A DNA stretch of 64,000 nt, taken from positions 897,150-961,149 of the forward strand of contig CP116767.1 of NCBI GenBank assembly GCA_028571325.1, read 5' to 3'. The translations under genes were made by a program, and so were the position numbers. This document shows positions 45,634-54,706 of this stretch, one piece after another (within the stretch, counting starts at the first letter, position 1; each line of letters starts with the position of its first letter). This DNA comes from Wolbachia endosymbiont of Ctenocephalides felis wCfeF (lineage in GTDB: Bacteria > Pseudomonadota > Alphaproteobacteria > Rickettsiales > Anaplasmataceae). The notes beneath the pieces were generated by a model. The model had not been told where the DNA came from, made no database searches, and was given only the letters and a program-made list of their open reading frames with translations.

Positions 45634-46089
45634 TTAGTAGTCTAACGTAGGTCAAGTCTGGTTTATGGAACATCTGCATAAGAATTTCAAAAGATTCCAC
45701 ACCTCTTGATACATCTTCTAAGCAGCTTTTTCTGTCGAGCTGTAGGACTTCTCGAGCTGCTCACTCCATAATATCGGTATTTTGACTTTCCTGAAGTCTA
45801 TCAATTTTAGATGGTCTGGTTGGGATGTCTTCCTGTAAAAATTTGGCTTATCTTTTACATTTAAACAGCATTAACATGATTTGGCTTTTTGTAGATGAGT
45901 GATTCAATAGGAATTGTCCTATTGAATTCTATGATATTATTTTTTGTAACATTGTTATAAACATCGTGGTAAGAGGGACTAGAGGAATTTGCCAGTGGTT
46001 TTTCTATGCTACCTGGTGTTGCGCAACTGCTTTGCTTGCCTTGGCCATATATTTATATAAAATTAAAACAAATCAGAACCATAAATTGG
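45634..46089. other. Intergenic region before gltX
   Basis: 456 bp without a convincing gene. It contains the palindrome described at 45902-45927. Frames that overlap the start of gltX are shadows. Confidence 0.4.
45902..45927. terminator. 11-bp perfect inverted repeat (stem-loop)
   Basis: ATTCAATAGGA - ATTG - TCCTATTGAAT. It lies 270 bp past the ankyrin gene and about 160 bp before gltX, followed at a distance by ATTTTTTG. It could be a terminator or an operator; the data do not decide. Confidence 0.4.
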
Positions 46090-47409
46090 ATGTTAACAAG
46101 ATTTGCTCCAAGCCCAACTGGCTATCTTCATGTAGGAAACGTTCGTACTGCACTCATTTGCTGGATGTATGCACGTAGTCAAAACGGAAAGTTTCTACTT
46201 CGTTTCGACGATACTGACCTTCAGCGTTCAGATGTTAAATACGTAGAAAGCATCATACAAGACTTGAGATGGGTTGGTATAGATTGGGATTCAAACTTTA
46301 AACAATCAGAGCGTTTTGAGCGCTACAATGAGGTGTTTTTGCAGTTAATAAAAGAAGGACATATTTATGCATGCTATGAAACAAGAGAAGAGTTAGACAT
46401 TAAACGCAAATTGCAGCTAAAACAGGGACTACCACCGGTATATGACAGGAGCGCATTATTTCTCACTGAGCAAGAGAAAATTCGTTATGAACAGGAAGGA
46501 CGAAAACCACATTTTAGATTTAAGTTGGATAGAAACGAAGTTGTTAGATGGAATGATGAAGTTAAAGGTGAAATAAGCATTGCAACAAGTCACATCAGTG
46601 ATCCCATAGTAAAAAGAGAAGATGGAATTTACACATACATGTTACCTTCTGTTATTGATGATATTGACTTTAATGTAACCCATGTTGTACGCGGGGAAGA
46701 TCATGTAACTAACACCGCAGTGCAGATACAAATGATTCAAGCATTAAAAGCGAAAATTCAGACGTTTGCTCACCTTCCTCTGCTGCATTTTGATGATAGC
46801 AAGATATCAAAACGCAAAGGTGGACTGGATATCAAATCCATCAAAGAAGATGAAATTGAACCAATGGCACTAGCTAGTTATTTGGCAAAACTTGGAACTT
46901 CAGACCCTATCGAAGCTCATGTTAGCATTCAGTCTTTAATTGACTCGTTTGATATTGAAAAATTTAGCTCAGCATCTGCGCAGTTTAGCTTAAGTGAAGT
47001 ATATAAGCTAAATAGCAAAGTCCTACAACAAATGTCATTTGCAGTGGTGGAAGAGCGTTTAAGTCAAACTGGAGTGAACTCTTCGGAGTTTTGGTATTTT
47101 ATAAGAAGCAATATAGAAAGATTTTCTGAAGTTGCTAAGTGGTGGCAGATATGTAAGTCCAATATAGAACCTGTAATTCTCGATAAGGAATTTGCAAAAG
47201 TTGCTCTCAATGCATTGCCTCAAGGCGATTGTAATGAGAACACATTGTCAGAGTGGGTCAAAGCTATTCAACGGACAGTGGATATAAAGGCAAAAGACTT
47301 GTTTATGCAGCTACGTTTAGCCCTAACAGGGACAAAAACAGGTCCAGAACTCGCTAAACTATTAATTTTTATCGGCAGAGAGAACATCATTACAAGGTTA
47401 AAGGAATAA
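46090..47409 (+). CDS. gltX: Glutamyl-tRNA synthetase
   Basis: The frame opens at 46006, but the ATG at 46090 ([17 protein letters not shown]) is the true start by homology, giving 439 residues. The class I HIGH motif appears as LHVGN and KMSKS as KISKRKGG. It charges tRNA-Glu. Alphaproteobacteria often have two GltX proteins, one also charging tRNA-Gln for amidation; which type this is cannot be decided here. Confidence 0.95.
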   Translation: MLTRFAPSPTGYLHVGNVRTALICWMYARSQNGKFLLRFDDTDLQRSDVKYVESIIQDLRWVGIDWDSNFKQSERFERYNEVFLQLIKEGHIYACYETREELDIKRKLQLKQGLPPVYDRSALFLTEQEKIRYEQEGRKPHFRFKLDRNEVVRWNDEVKGEISIATSHISDPIVKREDGIYTYMLPSVIDDIDFNVTHVVRGEDHVTNTAVQIQMIQALKAKIQTFAHLPLLHFDDSKISKRKGGLDIKSIKEDEIEPMALASYLAKLGTSDPIEAHVSIQSLIDSFDIEKFSSASAQFSLSEVYKLNSKVLQQMSFAVVEERLSQTGVNSSEFWYFIRSNIERFSEVAKWWQICKSNIEPVILDKEFAKVALNALPQGDCNENTLSEWVKAIQRTVDIKAKDLFMQLRLALTGTKTGPELAKLLIFIGRENIITRLKE

Positions 47410-47538
47410 GGTGGAACTTTTTCTGATACCAACCTCGTCATTGGGAAGGCAAATGGAGCGCACCATAAATTCGCTAGGTTATTTGAGTTATAAAGAGTAT
47501 AAAGTGAACTATTGTAGCAGGTTTTGTGAAATATTATA

Positions 47539-47614
47539 TGGTGGAGGCAAGCGGGGTCGAACCGCTGACCTTCTGCGTGCAAAACAGATGCTCTACCAAC
47601 TGAGCTATGCCCCC
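47539..47614 (-). tRNA. tRNA-Ala (UGC), CCA encoded
   Basis: 76 nt on the minus strand. Acceptor GGGGGCA pairs with TGCCTCC, the anticodon loop TTTGCAC gives TGC, the T arm has GGTTCGACCCC, and the 3' ACCA is genomic. It lies between convergent gltX and the zinc-ribbon gene. Confidence 0.95.
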
Positions 47615-47679
47615 TAGGTAATTCTTACTTAAAGGATAAACTAACCCAGGCCGGAATACAAGAAATATTTATCTATTAC

Positions 47680-47716
47680 ACAACCTGCTTTCTGCCGTAA
47701 TGCAAGAGATCTAAGG
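47680..47716. repeat. R2 element, short internally deleted copy
   Basis: ACAACCTGCTTTCTG joined to CCGTAATGCAAGAGATCTAA: the two ends of R2 with the interior missing. It lies just past the 3' end of the zinc-ribbon gene. Confidence 0.5.
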
Positions 47717-47721
47717 TCGCA

Positions 47722-48129
47722 TTAACTAGATCTTAAATTAGTTAAAAAAAGATAGTCTTGATAAAATTTACTTACGGCAAGCCTTTTTATATTCGGGCTA
47801 TCGGGTTGCTTTTTCTTATACCCTAATTTGTAGCTTATTGAATCCTTATACGAACCGATCGTTTTGTATACCTTGTCCATTTCCTTAGGATTAGCTATTG
47901 CGATACACAATCCTGATACTACAGCAAAAGCTAAAGTAGCAAACACTAAAAAACTCTTCCCGCCAACTTTTTTTTCTTGTATACCCGTGGTGTGTAGCTC
48001 GTCTGATTCTTGTAAGTATTCATGCCATATATGGTTGCAGTTTGTACACTTTACTTTCCTTCCAAGCTTGCCTATTTGCTCGGAGGATACTAAGTAAGTT
48101 TTAGTACAATTGTTGCATTGTATTTTCAC
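47722..48129 (-). CDS. MJ0042-type zinc-ribbon membrane protein
   Basis: 135 residues. The N-terminal zinc ribbon MKIQCNNCTKTYLVSSEQIG...KVKCTNCNHIWHE has two CxxC pairs and matches the MJ0042/zinc_ribbon_5 family common in alphaproteobacteria. One membrane helix follows (SFLVFATLAFAVVSGLCIAI), then a basic tail. Function is not established for the family; a regulatory or envelope role is often suggested. Divergent from dapD across a 70-bp gap. Confidence 0.8.
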   Translation of the reverse strand: MKIQCNNCTKTYLVSSEQIGKLGRKVKCTNCNHIWHEYLQESDELHTTGIQEKKVGGKSFLVFATLAFAVVSGLCIAIANPKEMDKVYKTIGSYKDSISYKLGYKKKQPDSPNIKRLAVSKFYQDYLFLTNLRSS

Positions 48130-48199
48130 AGCACTTACACATGAGTAGTAACAAGTTCAAATTATACAAAACTATAAACTTATTGTCAATATGTAATAA

Positions 48200-49030
48200 A
48201 TGGAATACTTGCAGCTAGAAAAAGTACAAAGTGATGTGGAAAATATCTGGAAAAACAGGCATGAGCTTGGCGATCGCAGTGTAAAAAAAACAGCAAAAAT
48301 AACAATTAGAGAGGTAATTAATCTCTTAGACAGTGGCAAAATTAGAGTGGCAGAAAAGTTGTCAGGTGGAAAGTGGGTAGTGCATACATGGATAAAGCAG
48401 GCAATATTATTACATTTTCTCACTGAAGAGAGCAAAATGATAGGCAATAACAATTGGTGGTGTGATAAGATCAACAATAAGTTTGATGGATGGAATGAAG
48501 AAAGGTTTTGCCAGTCAAAAATCAGAGCGGTTCCTGGGTGTTTTGTCCGTCAATCTGCCTACATAGGTACAAATGTTGTTCTAATGCCAAGTTTTGTTAA
48601 TGTTGGTGCTTATATTGATTCAGGCACAATGATAGATACTTGGTCAACGGTTGGTAGCTGCGCACAAATAGGAAAGAACTGCCATATTTCTGGAGGAGTG
48701 GGAATTGGAGGAGTTTTAGAACCTATTCAAGCTTCTCCAGTTATTATAGAGGATAATTGCTTCATTGGAGCGCGCAGCGAGATAGCCGAAGGTGTTATAA
48801 TAAGAGAAGGAGCGGTTTTAGGCATGGGAGTTTTTATTGGAGCATCAACAAAAATTATTGATAGAGAAACAAATAAGGTACTTTATGGCGAGGTACCGCC
48901 TTATTCTGTGGTGGTACCAGGATCTATCCCATCTAAAAATAACATTTCAACCTATTGTGCAGTTATAATAAAAAAAGTGGATGAGAAGACAAGGTCGAAA
49001 ACTTCCATAAATGAAATATTGAGAAACTAA
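48200..49030 (+). CDS. dapD: Tetrahydrodipicolinate N-succinyltransferase
   Basis: 276 residues. A helical N-domain is followed by the left-handed beta-helix of hexapeptide repeats ([37 protein letters not shown]). It succinylates tetrahydrodipicolinate toward meso-diaminopimelate, used in peptidoglycan precursors. The N-terminus [17 protein letters not shown] matches the DapD family. Complete. R2-type sequence starts 4 bp after the stop. Confidence 0.95.
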   Translation: MEYLQLEKVQSDVENIWKNRHELGDRSVKKTAKITIREVINLLDSGKIRVAEKLSGGKWVVHTWIKQAILLHFLTEESKMIGNNNWWCDKINNKFDGWNEERFCQSKIRAVPGCFVRQSAYIGTNVVLMPSFVNVGAYIDSGTMIDTWSTVGSCAQIGKNCHISGGVGIGGVLEPIQASPVIIEDNCFIGARSEIAEGVIIREGAVLGMGVFIGASTKIIDRETNKVLYGEVPPYSVVVPGSIPSKNNISTYCAVIIKKVDEKTRSKTSINEILRN

Positions 49031-49033
49031 GCT

Positions 49034-49077
49034 AGATCTACTGCGTTGTGGCGGAAATGCAAGGGATCTATTTCTTG
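49034..49077. repeat. R2 element, very short copy
   Basis: AGATCTACTGCG...GGCGGAAATGCAAGGGATCT, a palindrome-like remnant between the convergent 3' ends of dapD and the small DUF2610-type gene. Confidence 0.4.
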
Positions 49078-49349
49078 TTGTCATTTTTTTTATCATTACT
49101 AACTATAGTAATGGCATACGCACATAGTTCTGGGAAAGAAACTCCATTTTCCTGAGATAATTTGTATAATTTCTGCAAGCTTTCTTTTACTTTGTCGGGG
49201 ATATTCCCTCCACGCTCTTTTACAAGCCAGGAATCTTGATGATGAATTGGATGAGTGTCACTTTTTGGATTCCCTATGTATATTGCAAAAGGCGAACTTT
49301 GTTCCTTGAAATCACATTGTACAGTAAATTTTTTTATGGAATCAGCCAT
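49068..49349 (-). CDS. DUF2610-type small Rickettsiales protein
   Basis: 93 residues: KKFTVQCDFKEQSSPFAIYI, GNPKSDTHPIHHQDSWLVKE and RGGNIPDKVKESLQKLYKLS. This pattern resembles Pfam DUF2610, found in Rickettsiales and of unknown function; the assignment is from memory. Soluble, no signal peptide. It starts one base after the stop of the upstream gene, so the two form an operon. Confidence 0.7.
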   Translation of the reverse strand: MADSIKKFTVQCDFKEQSSPFAIYIGNPKSDTHPIHHQDSWLVKERGGNIPDKVKESLQKLYKLSQENGVSFPELCAYAITIVSNDKKNDNKK

Positions 49350-49733
49350 CTAAAGACCTCTACTTTTCTTTTTGGTTGGTTTTACAGCAGGCGTAGAAGG
49401 TGGTTTCTTTATGAAATCTTGCCTGCTGACGACATTCTCTTTACCTTCTAGAGCTCGAAGGACATCAGCTCTGCTTAATTGTGATTCTTTTGCTACCTTC
49501 ATTCCATGCTTTGCCATAACATTAGCATACGCTAGCACTTTTTTTACCAATTCTAGATCACCATTTAACATTTGAACTAGAGCTTGAAATACCTCTGCTA
49601 AAGTCAACCCATCAGCGCTTATAACCTTATTTTCTACAAATTTGACAACCTCTTCAAATTTGTATTCAATACCATCATTTTGATGTGTAAGGGTGGTATC
49701 TTGGTCGTCCATAGCTGAAGCACTATTATCCAT
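49350..49733 (-). CDS. Hypothetical protein, operon partner of the DUF2610-type gene
   Basis: 127 residues. Acidic N-terminus, a helical middle (LTLAEVFQALVQMLNGDLEL, VKKVLAYANVMAKHGMKV) and a lysine-rich tail ending KPTKKKSRGL. The family is not recognised with confidence. Immediately upstream of, and abutting, the DUF2610-type gene; the pair likely works together. Divergent from the methyltransferase gene. Confidence 0.65.
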   Translation of the reverse strand: MDNSASAMDDQDTTLTHQNDGIEYKFEEVVKFVENKVISADGLTLAEVFQALVQMLNGDLELVKKVLAYANVMAKHGMKVAKESQLSRADVLRALEGKENVVSRQDFIKKPPSTPAVKPTKKKSRGL

Positions 49734-49813
49734 AAGTTCTCAAGTTTATACTATACATATAAATATTCTAATACTTTATATCATGACATGCTATAGTTAA
49801 ACATTTATTAATA

Positions 49814-50884
49814 ATGCTCACTTATATACACAAGTTAATTGATAAAAACCAAGGGTCAATATCGATCAGTGATTTCATGAATGCTGCTCTATACCATAAA
49901 GAGTACGGCTATTATATGAGTAAATTACCACTTGGCAAGGATGGTGATTTTATTACAGCACCTGAAATCAGTCAATTGTTCGGTGAAATAATTGCCGTTT
50001 GGGTAATGCATACATGGGAAAAATTAGGAAAGCCATCAAAATTTTCTCTGGTTGAACTTGGGCCAGGCAAAGGAACACTCATCCACGATATAATAAGAGT
50101 CACTAGAAAACACAATGACTTTTTTGATTCAGTGTCGATCCACCTAGTTGAAATAAGTCCTGCTTTACAGGAGATACAAAAGGAAAAATTGAAGGACTTA
50201 GATATTGACTGGCACGAAAATATCGATAGCCTACCAGAGCAACCAACCATCTTCCTAGCAAATGAATTCTTTGATGCCCTTCCAATAGACCAGTTTGTGT
50301 ATCGTGACGGAGAATGGCATGAAAATAGGGTAACAAAGCAGGATAACGGGGTGTTATCCAAAGTAGCTGACACTGAGGTCCAGAAAAAAGAGTCGTGTGT
50401 CCCAGTATCAGCTACTCAGATGACAAACAGAAAACTTTTCGACGGTGCAGTAGTGGAAGTATGTTCGGCTGGAATTGAAATATTGAAAAGACTTGAGGAG
50501 AAGATACACAATAGCAAAGGAGCTGCTTTGATCACAGATTATGGCTACGTATATCCTGAGTATAAGAGCACTCTGCAATCGGTAAAGCAACACAAGTATG
50601 CCAATTTTCTTGAAAATGTTGGTAATAGCGATATTACTGCACTTGTGAACTTCCAAGCGTTAAGAGATTCATTAAAACATGTAGATTGCGAGATTTTAAC
50701 TCAGAGAGAATTTTTATATCTTTTTGGTATAAAAGAAAGAACGCAGGCTTTGATGAGAAATGCAAATGATGAACAAAAAAATAGGATTTTTGGCGAATTC
50801 CTAAGGTTAACTGAAAACATGGGCACCCTCTTTAAAGCAATGCTGATCCGGCCGTTACTTAATAAAAACAAAAAAACTACTTGA
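49814..50884 (+). CDS. MidA/NDUFAF7-type SAM-dependent methyltransferase with in-frame repeat insertion
   Basis: 356 residues. Family features: YGYYMSKLPLGKDGDFITAPEISQLFGE split over the N-terminus, SAM-binding VELGPGKGTLIHDI, LVEISPALQEIQ, and FLANEFFDALPIDQFVY. Human NDUFAF7 methylates complex I subunit NDUFS2; a complex I role here is inference. About residues 181-205 (KVADTEVQ...VPVSATQMT) are encoded by an R3 palindrome inserted in frame. The last residues (NKNKKTT) and stop lie in the start of R1 copy 5, the stop being the TGA of its TTGACA box, so the native C-terminus may be replaced. Confidence 0.85.
   Translation: MLTYIHKLIDKNQGSISISDFMNAALYHKEYGYYMSKLPLGKDGDFITAPEISQLFGEIIAVWVMHTWEKLGKPSKFSLVELGPGKGTLIHDIIRVTRKHNDFFDSVSIHLVEISPALQEIQKEKLKDLDIDWHENIDSLPEQPTIFLANEFFDALPIDQFVYRDGEWHENRVTKQDNGVLSKVADTEVQKKESCVPVSATQMTNRKLFDGAVVEVCSAGIEILKRLEEKIHNSKGAALITDYGYVYPEYKSTLQSVKQHKYANFLENVGNSDITALVNFQALRDSLKHVDCEILTQREFLYLFGIKERTQALMRNANDEQKNRIFGEFLRLTENMGTLFKAMLIRPLLNKNKKTT
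50354..50426. repeat. R3 palindromic element inserted in frame in the MidA-like gene
   Basis: AGTAGCTGACACTGAGG (about 50362-50378) and CCCAGTATCAGCTACT (50401-50416) are imperfect inverted repeats, continued outward by TTATCC / AGATGACA. The same palindrome type occurs in intergenic DNA at 60288-60310. Insertion kept the reading frame. Confidence 0.7.
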
Positions 50885-51385
50885 CAACTTTTGCCGTTAC
50901 CCTTATAATGATACTGAAGCTATTTGTTTATCTTCGCAATCTGTGCAGGTTAATGACAAAAAACTTAGGGTATTTGGCGTCTCATGTTTAAATTTTTGCA
51001 CTATGTGCACCTCACGTCTTTTTAAAACTTCTGGTTTTTACCTATACAAGCTGAAACGCGCTTATAAGTCGTTTAAGACAGTATAGAACGTCAAATAGAC
51101 AAGGGAGAATTTGAATACTAGCTGCCTCAGAGTTTTTTTGTCTTTTTTTCCTGCTTGGTAAATTTCTTAACGTTTGCAGTTTGGGTTATTTGCATTTAAA
51201 AATAGCTGAATCGTAGCGTTGAGGATAAAAACGCCGATATTTGAGGTACATATAAATAATTAGCCACCGACCGGGGCTTCTTTTGCTTTTTTTTTATTTA
51301 GTAAATTTCTTAATATCTATAGCTAAAGTAATTTAAGAGCACATAAAAAACGCCAAAAATAATTGCCTTTTTCTGCTTAGGTACG
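50862..51385 (+). repeat. R1 dispersed repeat, copy 5, with embedded promoter
   Basis: Starts with the A-tract that encodes the end of the MidA-like protein. TTGACA 50881-50886, 17 bp, TATAAT 50904-50909. Body nearly identical to copy 8: GAAG/CTTC, CTGTGCAG, TTTGGCGT / ACGTCAAA (G-U variant), AAACG/CGTTT around CTTATAAG, T-tracts, module B. Beyond the usual end a further partial tail unit (AAAAAACGCCAA...GCCTTTTTCTGCTTAG) extends to about 51385. Confidence 0.8.
50881..50909 (+). promoter_or_regulatory. R1 copy 5 promoter, perfect consensus boxes
   Basis: TTGACA - 17 bp - TATAAT. The -35 box overlaps the stop codon of the MidA-like gene. hemE downstream is convergent, so the transcript would be antisense or independent RNA. 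Confidence 0.65.
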
Positions 51386-51399
51386 AGAAATCTATCACA

Positions 51400-52440
51400 T
51401 TAGTAGCTCTTCGCTAAGTCTACTAATGCAGCGATATTTTCAACTGGAGTGTCAGGAAGCACTCCATGTCCGAGATTAAATATGAAAGGTAAATCCCTAA
51501 AGCAATCTATTATACGCTTCGCTTCTTCAATTGCTTTAGCTTTGTCATACGCCAAAAGACTAGGATTGAGGTTCCCCTGCAGAGGGACTTTTAGGTTTTC
51601 TTTTGCCCATTCTATTGGAACGTCATAATCTATACTCACTGCGGATATACCCGTTTGGTCACAGTAATCCTTATAGAAACTTCCGGCAGATCTTGGAAAA
51701 CCTATTATTGGAAAATCTGGGAACCTATTCTTTATCGCTAAGGTAATCTTCTCTGTCGGTTCAATAACATATTTCCTAAATAGCTCTTTCGGTAATGCTC
51801 CGGCATTACTGTCAAACAACTGTATAACATCTGCTCCAAACTCTATTTGCTTAATCAGATAGATGATTGTTGCCTCCGTTATCCGCTCAACTATTTTTTC
51901 CAAGCCAAAAGAACAGAAATTCAGCACTTTAGAAAAAGCTTTGCTACTTCCACCTTCTATGATGTACGAAGCAACTGTCCATGGACCCCCAGCGAACCCT
52001 ATGAGAGACTTTTCTTCCGGCAAACAACTCCTTACTCCCTTTATAGCGTTTAGAATTGGCAGGGTCTTAGCTTCAATTTCCTGTGGACTTCTCAGCTCTT
52101 TAAAATCTTCTACAGGTCTTATCACCGGACCTACACCGCGCATGAAGTTCACATTACAACCCAGAGCATCAGCCACTATTAAAATGTCAGAGAAGATTAT
52201 TGCTGCATCCATGTCAAACCTTGCAACTGGTTGCAGTGTCAGCTCTATCACCAAATCTGTGCTATAACACATCTCTATAAAATTACTCACGTTTTTTACC
52301 GCTTCGCGGTACTCAGGGAGAGATCTGCCCGCTTGGCGCATTAGCCAAATTGGTGCTTCCTTACCCTGTCTGCCCTCACTTATGGTTTTTGCTACTATTG
52401 TTTTGTTATTTTTTAGTCTAATTAATCTGTCTTCTTTCAT
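51400..52440 (-). CDS. hemE: Uroporphyrinogen decarboxylase
   Basis: 346 residues. Signature 1 [17 protein letters not shown] near the N-terminus, signature 2 in [18 protein letters not shown], and [14 protein letters not shown]. It converts uroporphyrinogen III to coproporphyrinogen III in haem synthesis, a pathway Wolbachia retains. It forms one border of the putative replication origin. Confidence 0.96.
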   Translation of the reverse strand: MKEDRLIRLKNNKTIVAKTISEGRQGKEAPIWLMRQAGRSLPEYREAVKNVSNFIEMCYSTDLVIELTLQPVARFDMDAAIIFSDILIVADALGCNVNFMRGVGPVIRPVEDFKELRSPQEIEAKTLPILNAIKGVRSCLPEEKSLIGFAGGPWTVASYIIEGGSSKAFSKVLNFCSFGLEKIVERITEATIIYLIKQIEFGADVIQLFDSNAGALPKELFRKYVIEPTEKITLAIKNRFPDFPIIGFPRSAGSFYKDYCDQTGISAVSIDYDVPIEWAKENLKVPLQGNLNPSLLAYDKAKAIEEAKRIIDCFRDLPFIFNLGHGVLPDTPVENIAALVDLAKSY

Positions 52441-52821
52441 ACAGTAAAGTATAATAATAGTAATAGTTTTATCAATGGTCTGTTATTAACTTAAAATTCT
52501 ATGAAGATTCTTATTACCTGACTTGTGGATAAGTATGTTAGTAACTTTTATATGTTATTGATTTTCTGTAGTAACTTATGTGTATAAGTAGAATGTTCAG
52601 ATTGTTAGTAATCTTTCCTTATGGAAAAGGTTTTCCCGTTGTACGCTGTTATATAATTATGTGTACACCAGTGAAAAAGTTGTTGATCAATTGTTAGTAT
52701 CCGGTATCAACAGATAATCCACAAATTAGTTTGACATTATTCACATGCTTATTAAACATTTAACAACAGTTTTCTTGGTAAACCTGATCCAAAAATATTT
52801 TTACCATTAGTAGGAAGCAAG
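52441..52821. other. Putative chromosomal origin of replication (oriC)
   Basis: 381 bp, AT-rich, non-coding, between divergent hemE and a CorC/CBS-domain gene, the neighbourhood proposed for oriC in Wolbachia and relatives. DnaA-box matches: TGTGGATAA at 52524-52532 (exact reverse of TTATCCACA), TGTGTATAA at 52579-52587 (reverse of TTATACACA), TTATTCACA at 52737-52745, and TAATCCACA at 52715-52723 with one mismatch. I found no canonical CtrA site (TTAA-N7-TTAA). dnaA itself is not in the window. Confidence 0.75.
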
Positions 52822-53637
52822 TTGAGTAAAAAAGGAACTTTTATAAAACGAGTAGCGTACAGAGTTTTTTTGTTTCTTTTCAAAAGGGCTCGTATACTGA
52901 GAGAGTGCGCAACTGAAGCATTAATGAAGGATTTACCAGATCTTAATATATTCAACGGTCTAATAAAATTCCATGACTGCAATATAACTGATGTGATGAC
53001 TCCACGCACAGAAATATGTGCAGTGGACATTGAATTGAGTAAACATGAGGTAATGAAGAAAATAAAAAATATCCGTCACACTAAGGTGTTAATTTATAAA
53101 AATGATTTTGATAATGTGATAGGTTTTTTCTACGTAAAAGATGTTATCCTAAACGAAGACAAAGGTTTTAGCCTAAGGGAACTTGTACAAAACGTGATAT
53201 TCGTGCCACCCTCGATGAAGACCACCAGCCTTTTCGTCAAGATGAGATCCTCCAGATCGTATTTGGCTGTTGTGTTGGATGAATATGGTGGAACTGATGG
53301 CTTAATTTCAGTAACTGATCTTGTGGAAGAATTGGTATCAAATATTAACAGTGGAAGTGAACCTTCTGAGTATGCAATTGTAAAGTTATCTCAGAGTAAG
53401 TTTGAGATATCAGCTAGGACTCTGATAAAGGATATAGAGGAAAATCTAAGAATAGAATTGCGCAGCCCTGAGGAGGATTATGCCACACTTGGTGGATTAA
53501 TTCTTTCAGTTGCTGGCAAGGTACCTTCTGTAGGTGAGGTCGTTAAGTACAAAAATGGTGTGAAATTTGTTGTTAAGAATGCGAGTGAAAGATACATTGA
53601 TAAGGTAATATTAGACTTGAGTGATTACAAGAACTAG
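52822..53637 (+). CDS. CorC/HlyC-family CBS-domain protein
   Basis: 271 residues from a TTG start preceded by AGGAAG. Two CBS repeats (ITDVMTPRTEICAVDIELSK; VLDEYGGTDGLISVTDLVEE) and a C-terminal CorC_HlyC domain (LRIELRSPEEDYATLGGLIL). The length and lack of a membrane domain match the soluble CorC/TlyC type (COG1253). Proposed roles include metal-ion resistance with a transporter or haemolysin-like activity; none is established for Wolbachia. It borders the putative origin. Confidence 0.88.
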   Translation: MSKKGTFIKRVAYRVFLFLFKRARILRECATEALMKDLPDLNIFNGLIKFHDCNITDVMTPRTEICAVDIELSKHEVMKKIKNIRHTKVLIYKNDFDNVIGFFYVKDVILNEDKGFSLRELVQNVIFVPPSMKTTSLFVKMRSSRSYLAVVLDEYGGTDGLISVTDLVEELVSNINSGSEPSEYAIVKLSQSKFEISARTLIKDIEENLRIELRSPEEDYATLGGLILSVAGKVPSVGEVVKYKNGVKFVVKNASERYIDKVILDLSDYKN

Positions 53638-53765
53638 ATTAGGTCTCTTGCATATCCTGCTTTCTAATTTTGCGTTAAAACTTGCTTACGCTCCTCAAGT
53701 ATTCTGCGGTTGCGTTTCTCTTGAAAATTCCCTACCATAAATTGGTTATGAAAGAGATCTATTGA
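53636..53765 (+). repeat. R2 element, near-complete copy
   Basis: AGGTCTCTTGCATATCCTGC at the left and GGTTATGAAAGAGATCT at the right, with the interior GCGTTAAAACTTGCTTACGC, CAAGTATTCTGCGGTTGCG and AATTCCCTACCATAAATT. It begins at the stop of the CorC-like gene. Confidence 0.7.
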
Positions 53766-53929
53766 TATTCCTTGTCAGGAAGTGTTTTGCCTTTAGGTAA
53801 AGAGGTCTGCAATATTTACATGCATAGCGCTGATACTTATTTTGGGTAAGTGCGCTTAGTCTAGTGCTGTGGAAAGTTTCGATTTTCGCGTTAGCGCTTG
53901 TAGGTGCTTTTACAAAGTGTGGAATCACT

Positions 53930-54573
53930 TTAAGTCAAGGTTAAGCCTATTTCCAACAAATTGTTTTCACAAGTACAGTGTATTTTAGCTTTATAGTGCT
54001 CCAGTAGTAAGTAGGTCATGTAGATGCTAATATCTTTTGTATTTAGGTTGTCATCTTTTTTCTTGCTTAATTTCTCCACTAATGATTTGCTTAAGGGCCT
54101 GTGTTCACTCGAGACTTGCATAGTTAATAGAGTTTTGTCTTTCTCCTGGCTTAATAAAACGGACACCAGTTCAACTTCTGCTACTGCACTGGCTATGGTT
54201 ATTACCATACTGGAAATTATTTTGTTTATCTTTTCAATTAAATTTACTTTGCATTTCACAAAATATGCATCTGTTTTCCACGTGAGTTTTATTTTTTTTT
54301 TAGTAGGTAGTTCTCTATATTCAGTTTGGTCCGGTCAAAGCTGCGGTTGTCTGCTGAAGAAGAGTATGCCTGTTTCATAACTTTATGTTTGTGCATTAAA
54401 TCATCAGAACTTTCCCTAAGCAATGACAATGCTTCCTTCCACGCGCCAGCGCCGTTCTTGTCACCTGCTTCAAGCTCTTCTAAAGCAAACATTATCCCAT
54501 TCATGGAGTTAGCAAAGTCATGAAGTAGTCGTCCTGATAGTAACTCTGTTATCAACAACACGTTTTTGCTCAT
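53930..54573 (-). pseudogene. chpT: ChpT-like histidine phosphotransferase, split by -1 frameshift at an A10 tract
   Basis: The first frame, ATG at 54573, 94 residues: ELLSGRLLHDFANSMNGIMF carries the phospho-accepting His in HDFANSMNG, as in ChpT, followed by a second helix with LSLLRESSDDLMHKHKVMKQ. It ends after LLKKK at a TAA (54289-54291). The -1 frame then continues IKLTWKTDAYFVKCKVNLIE to 53930, matching the second, ATPase-like half of ChpT (RPLSKSLVEKL...). The junction is ten adenines on the minus strand (54292-54301); one more A would restore a single frame of about 215 residues. ChpT relays phosphate from CckA to CtrA. It may be a pseudogene, or rescued by slippage. Confidence 0.65.
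54292..54301 (-). promoter_or_regulatory. A10 slippage tract in the chpT-like gene
   Basis: Ten T's on the plus strand, read as A10 in the gene. Codons are CTA AAA AAA AAA TAA. Homopolymers of this length promote RNA-polymerase slippage and also replication indels and sequencing errors. Confidence 0.5.
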
Positions 54574-54706
54574 TAGACAATTGTAAATGATTTAGGTTAC
54601 CCTATATTGGTAGATATATGATAGTCAATTGAGAGAAAGTTTCGTTGTACTTTTTGTGCCAGGTTATTAATATAGTATTAATAATCGTAGAATTTGTGTA
54701 AAGATT

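Noticed and set aside
45966-46178. Small plus-strand frame upstream of gltX
   Set aside because: It overlaps the conserved start of GltX in another frame and has no family resemblance.
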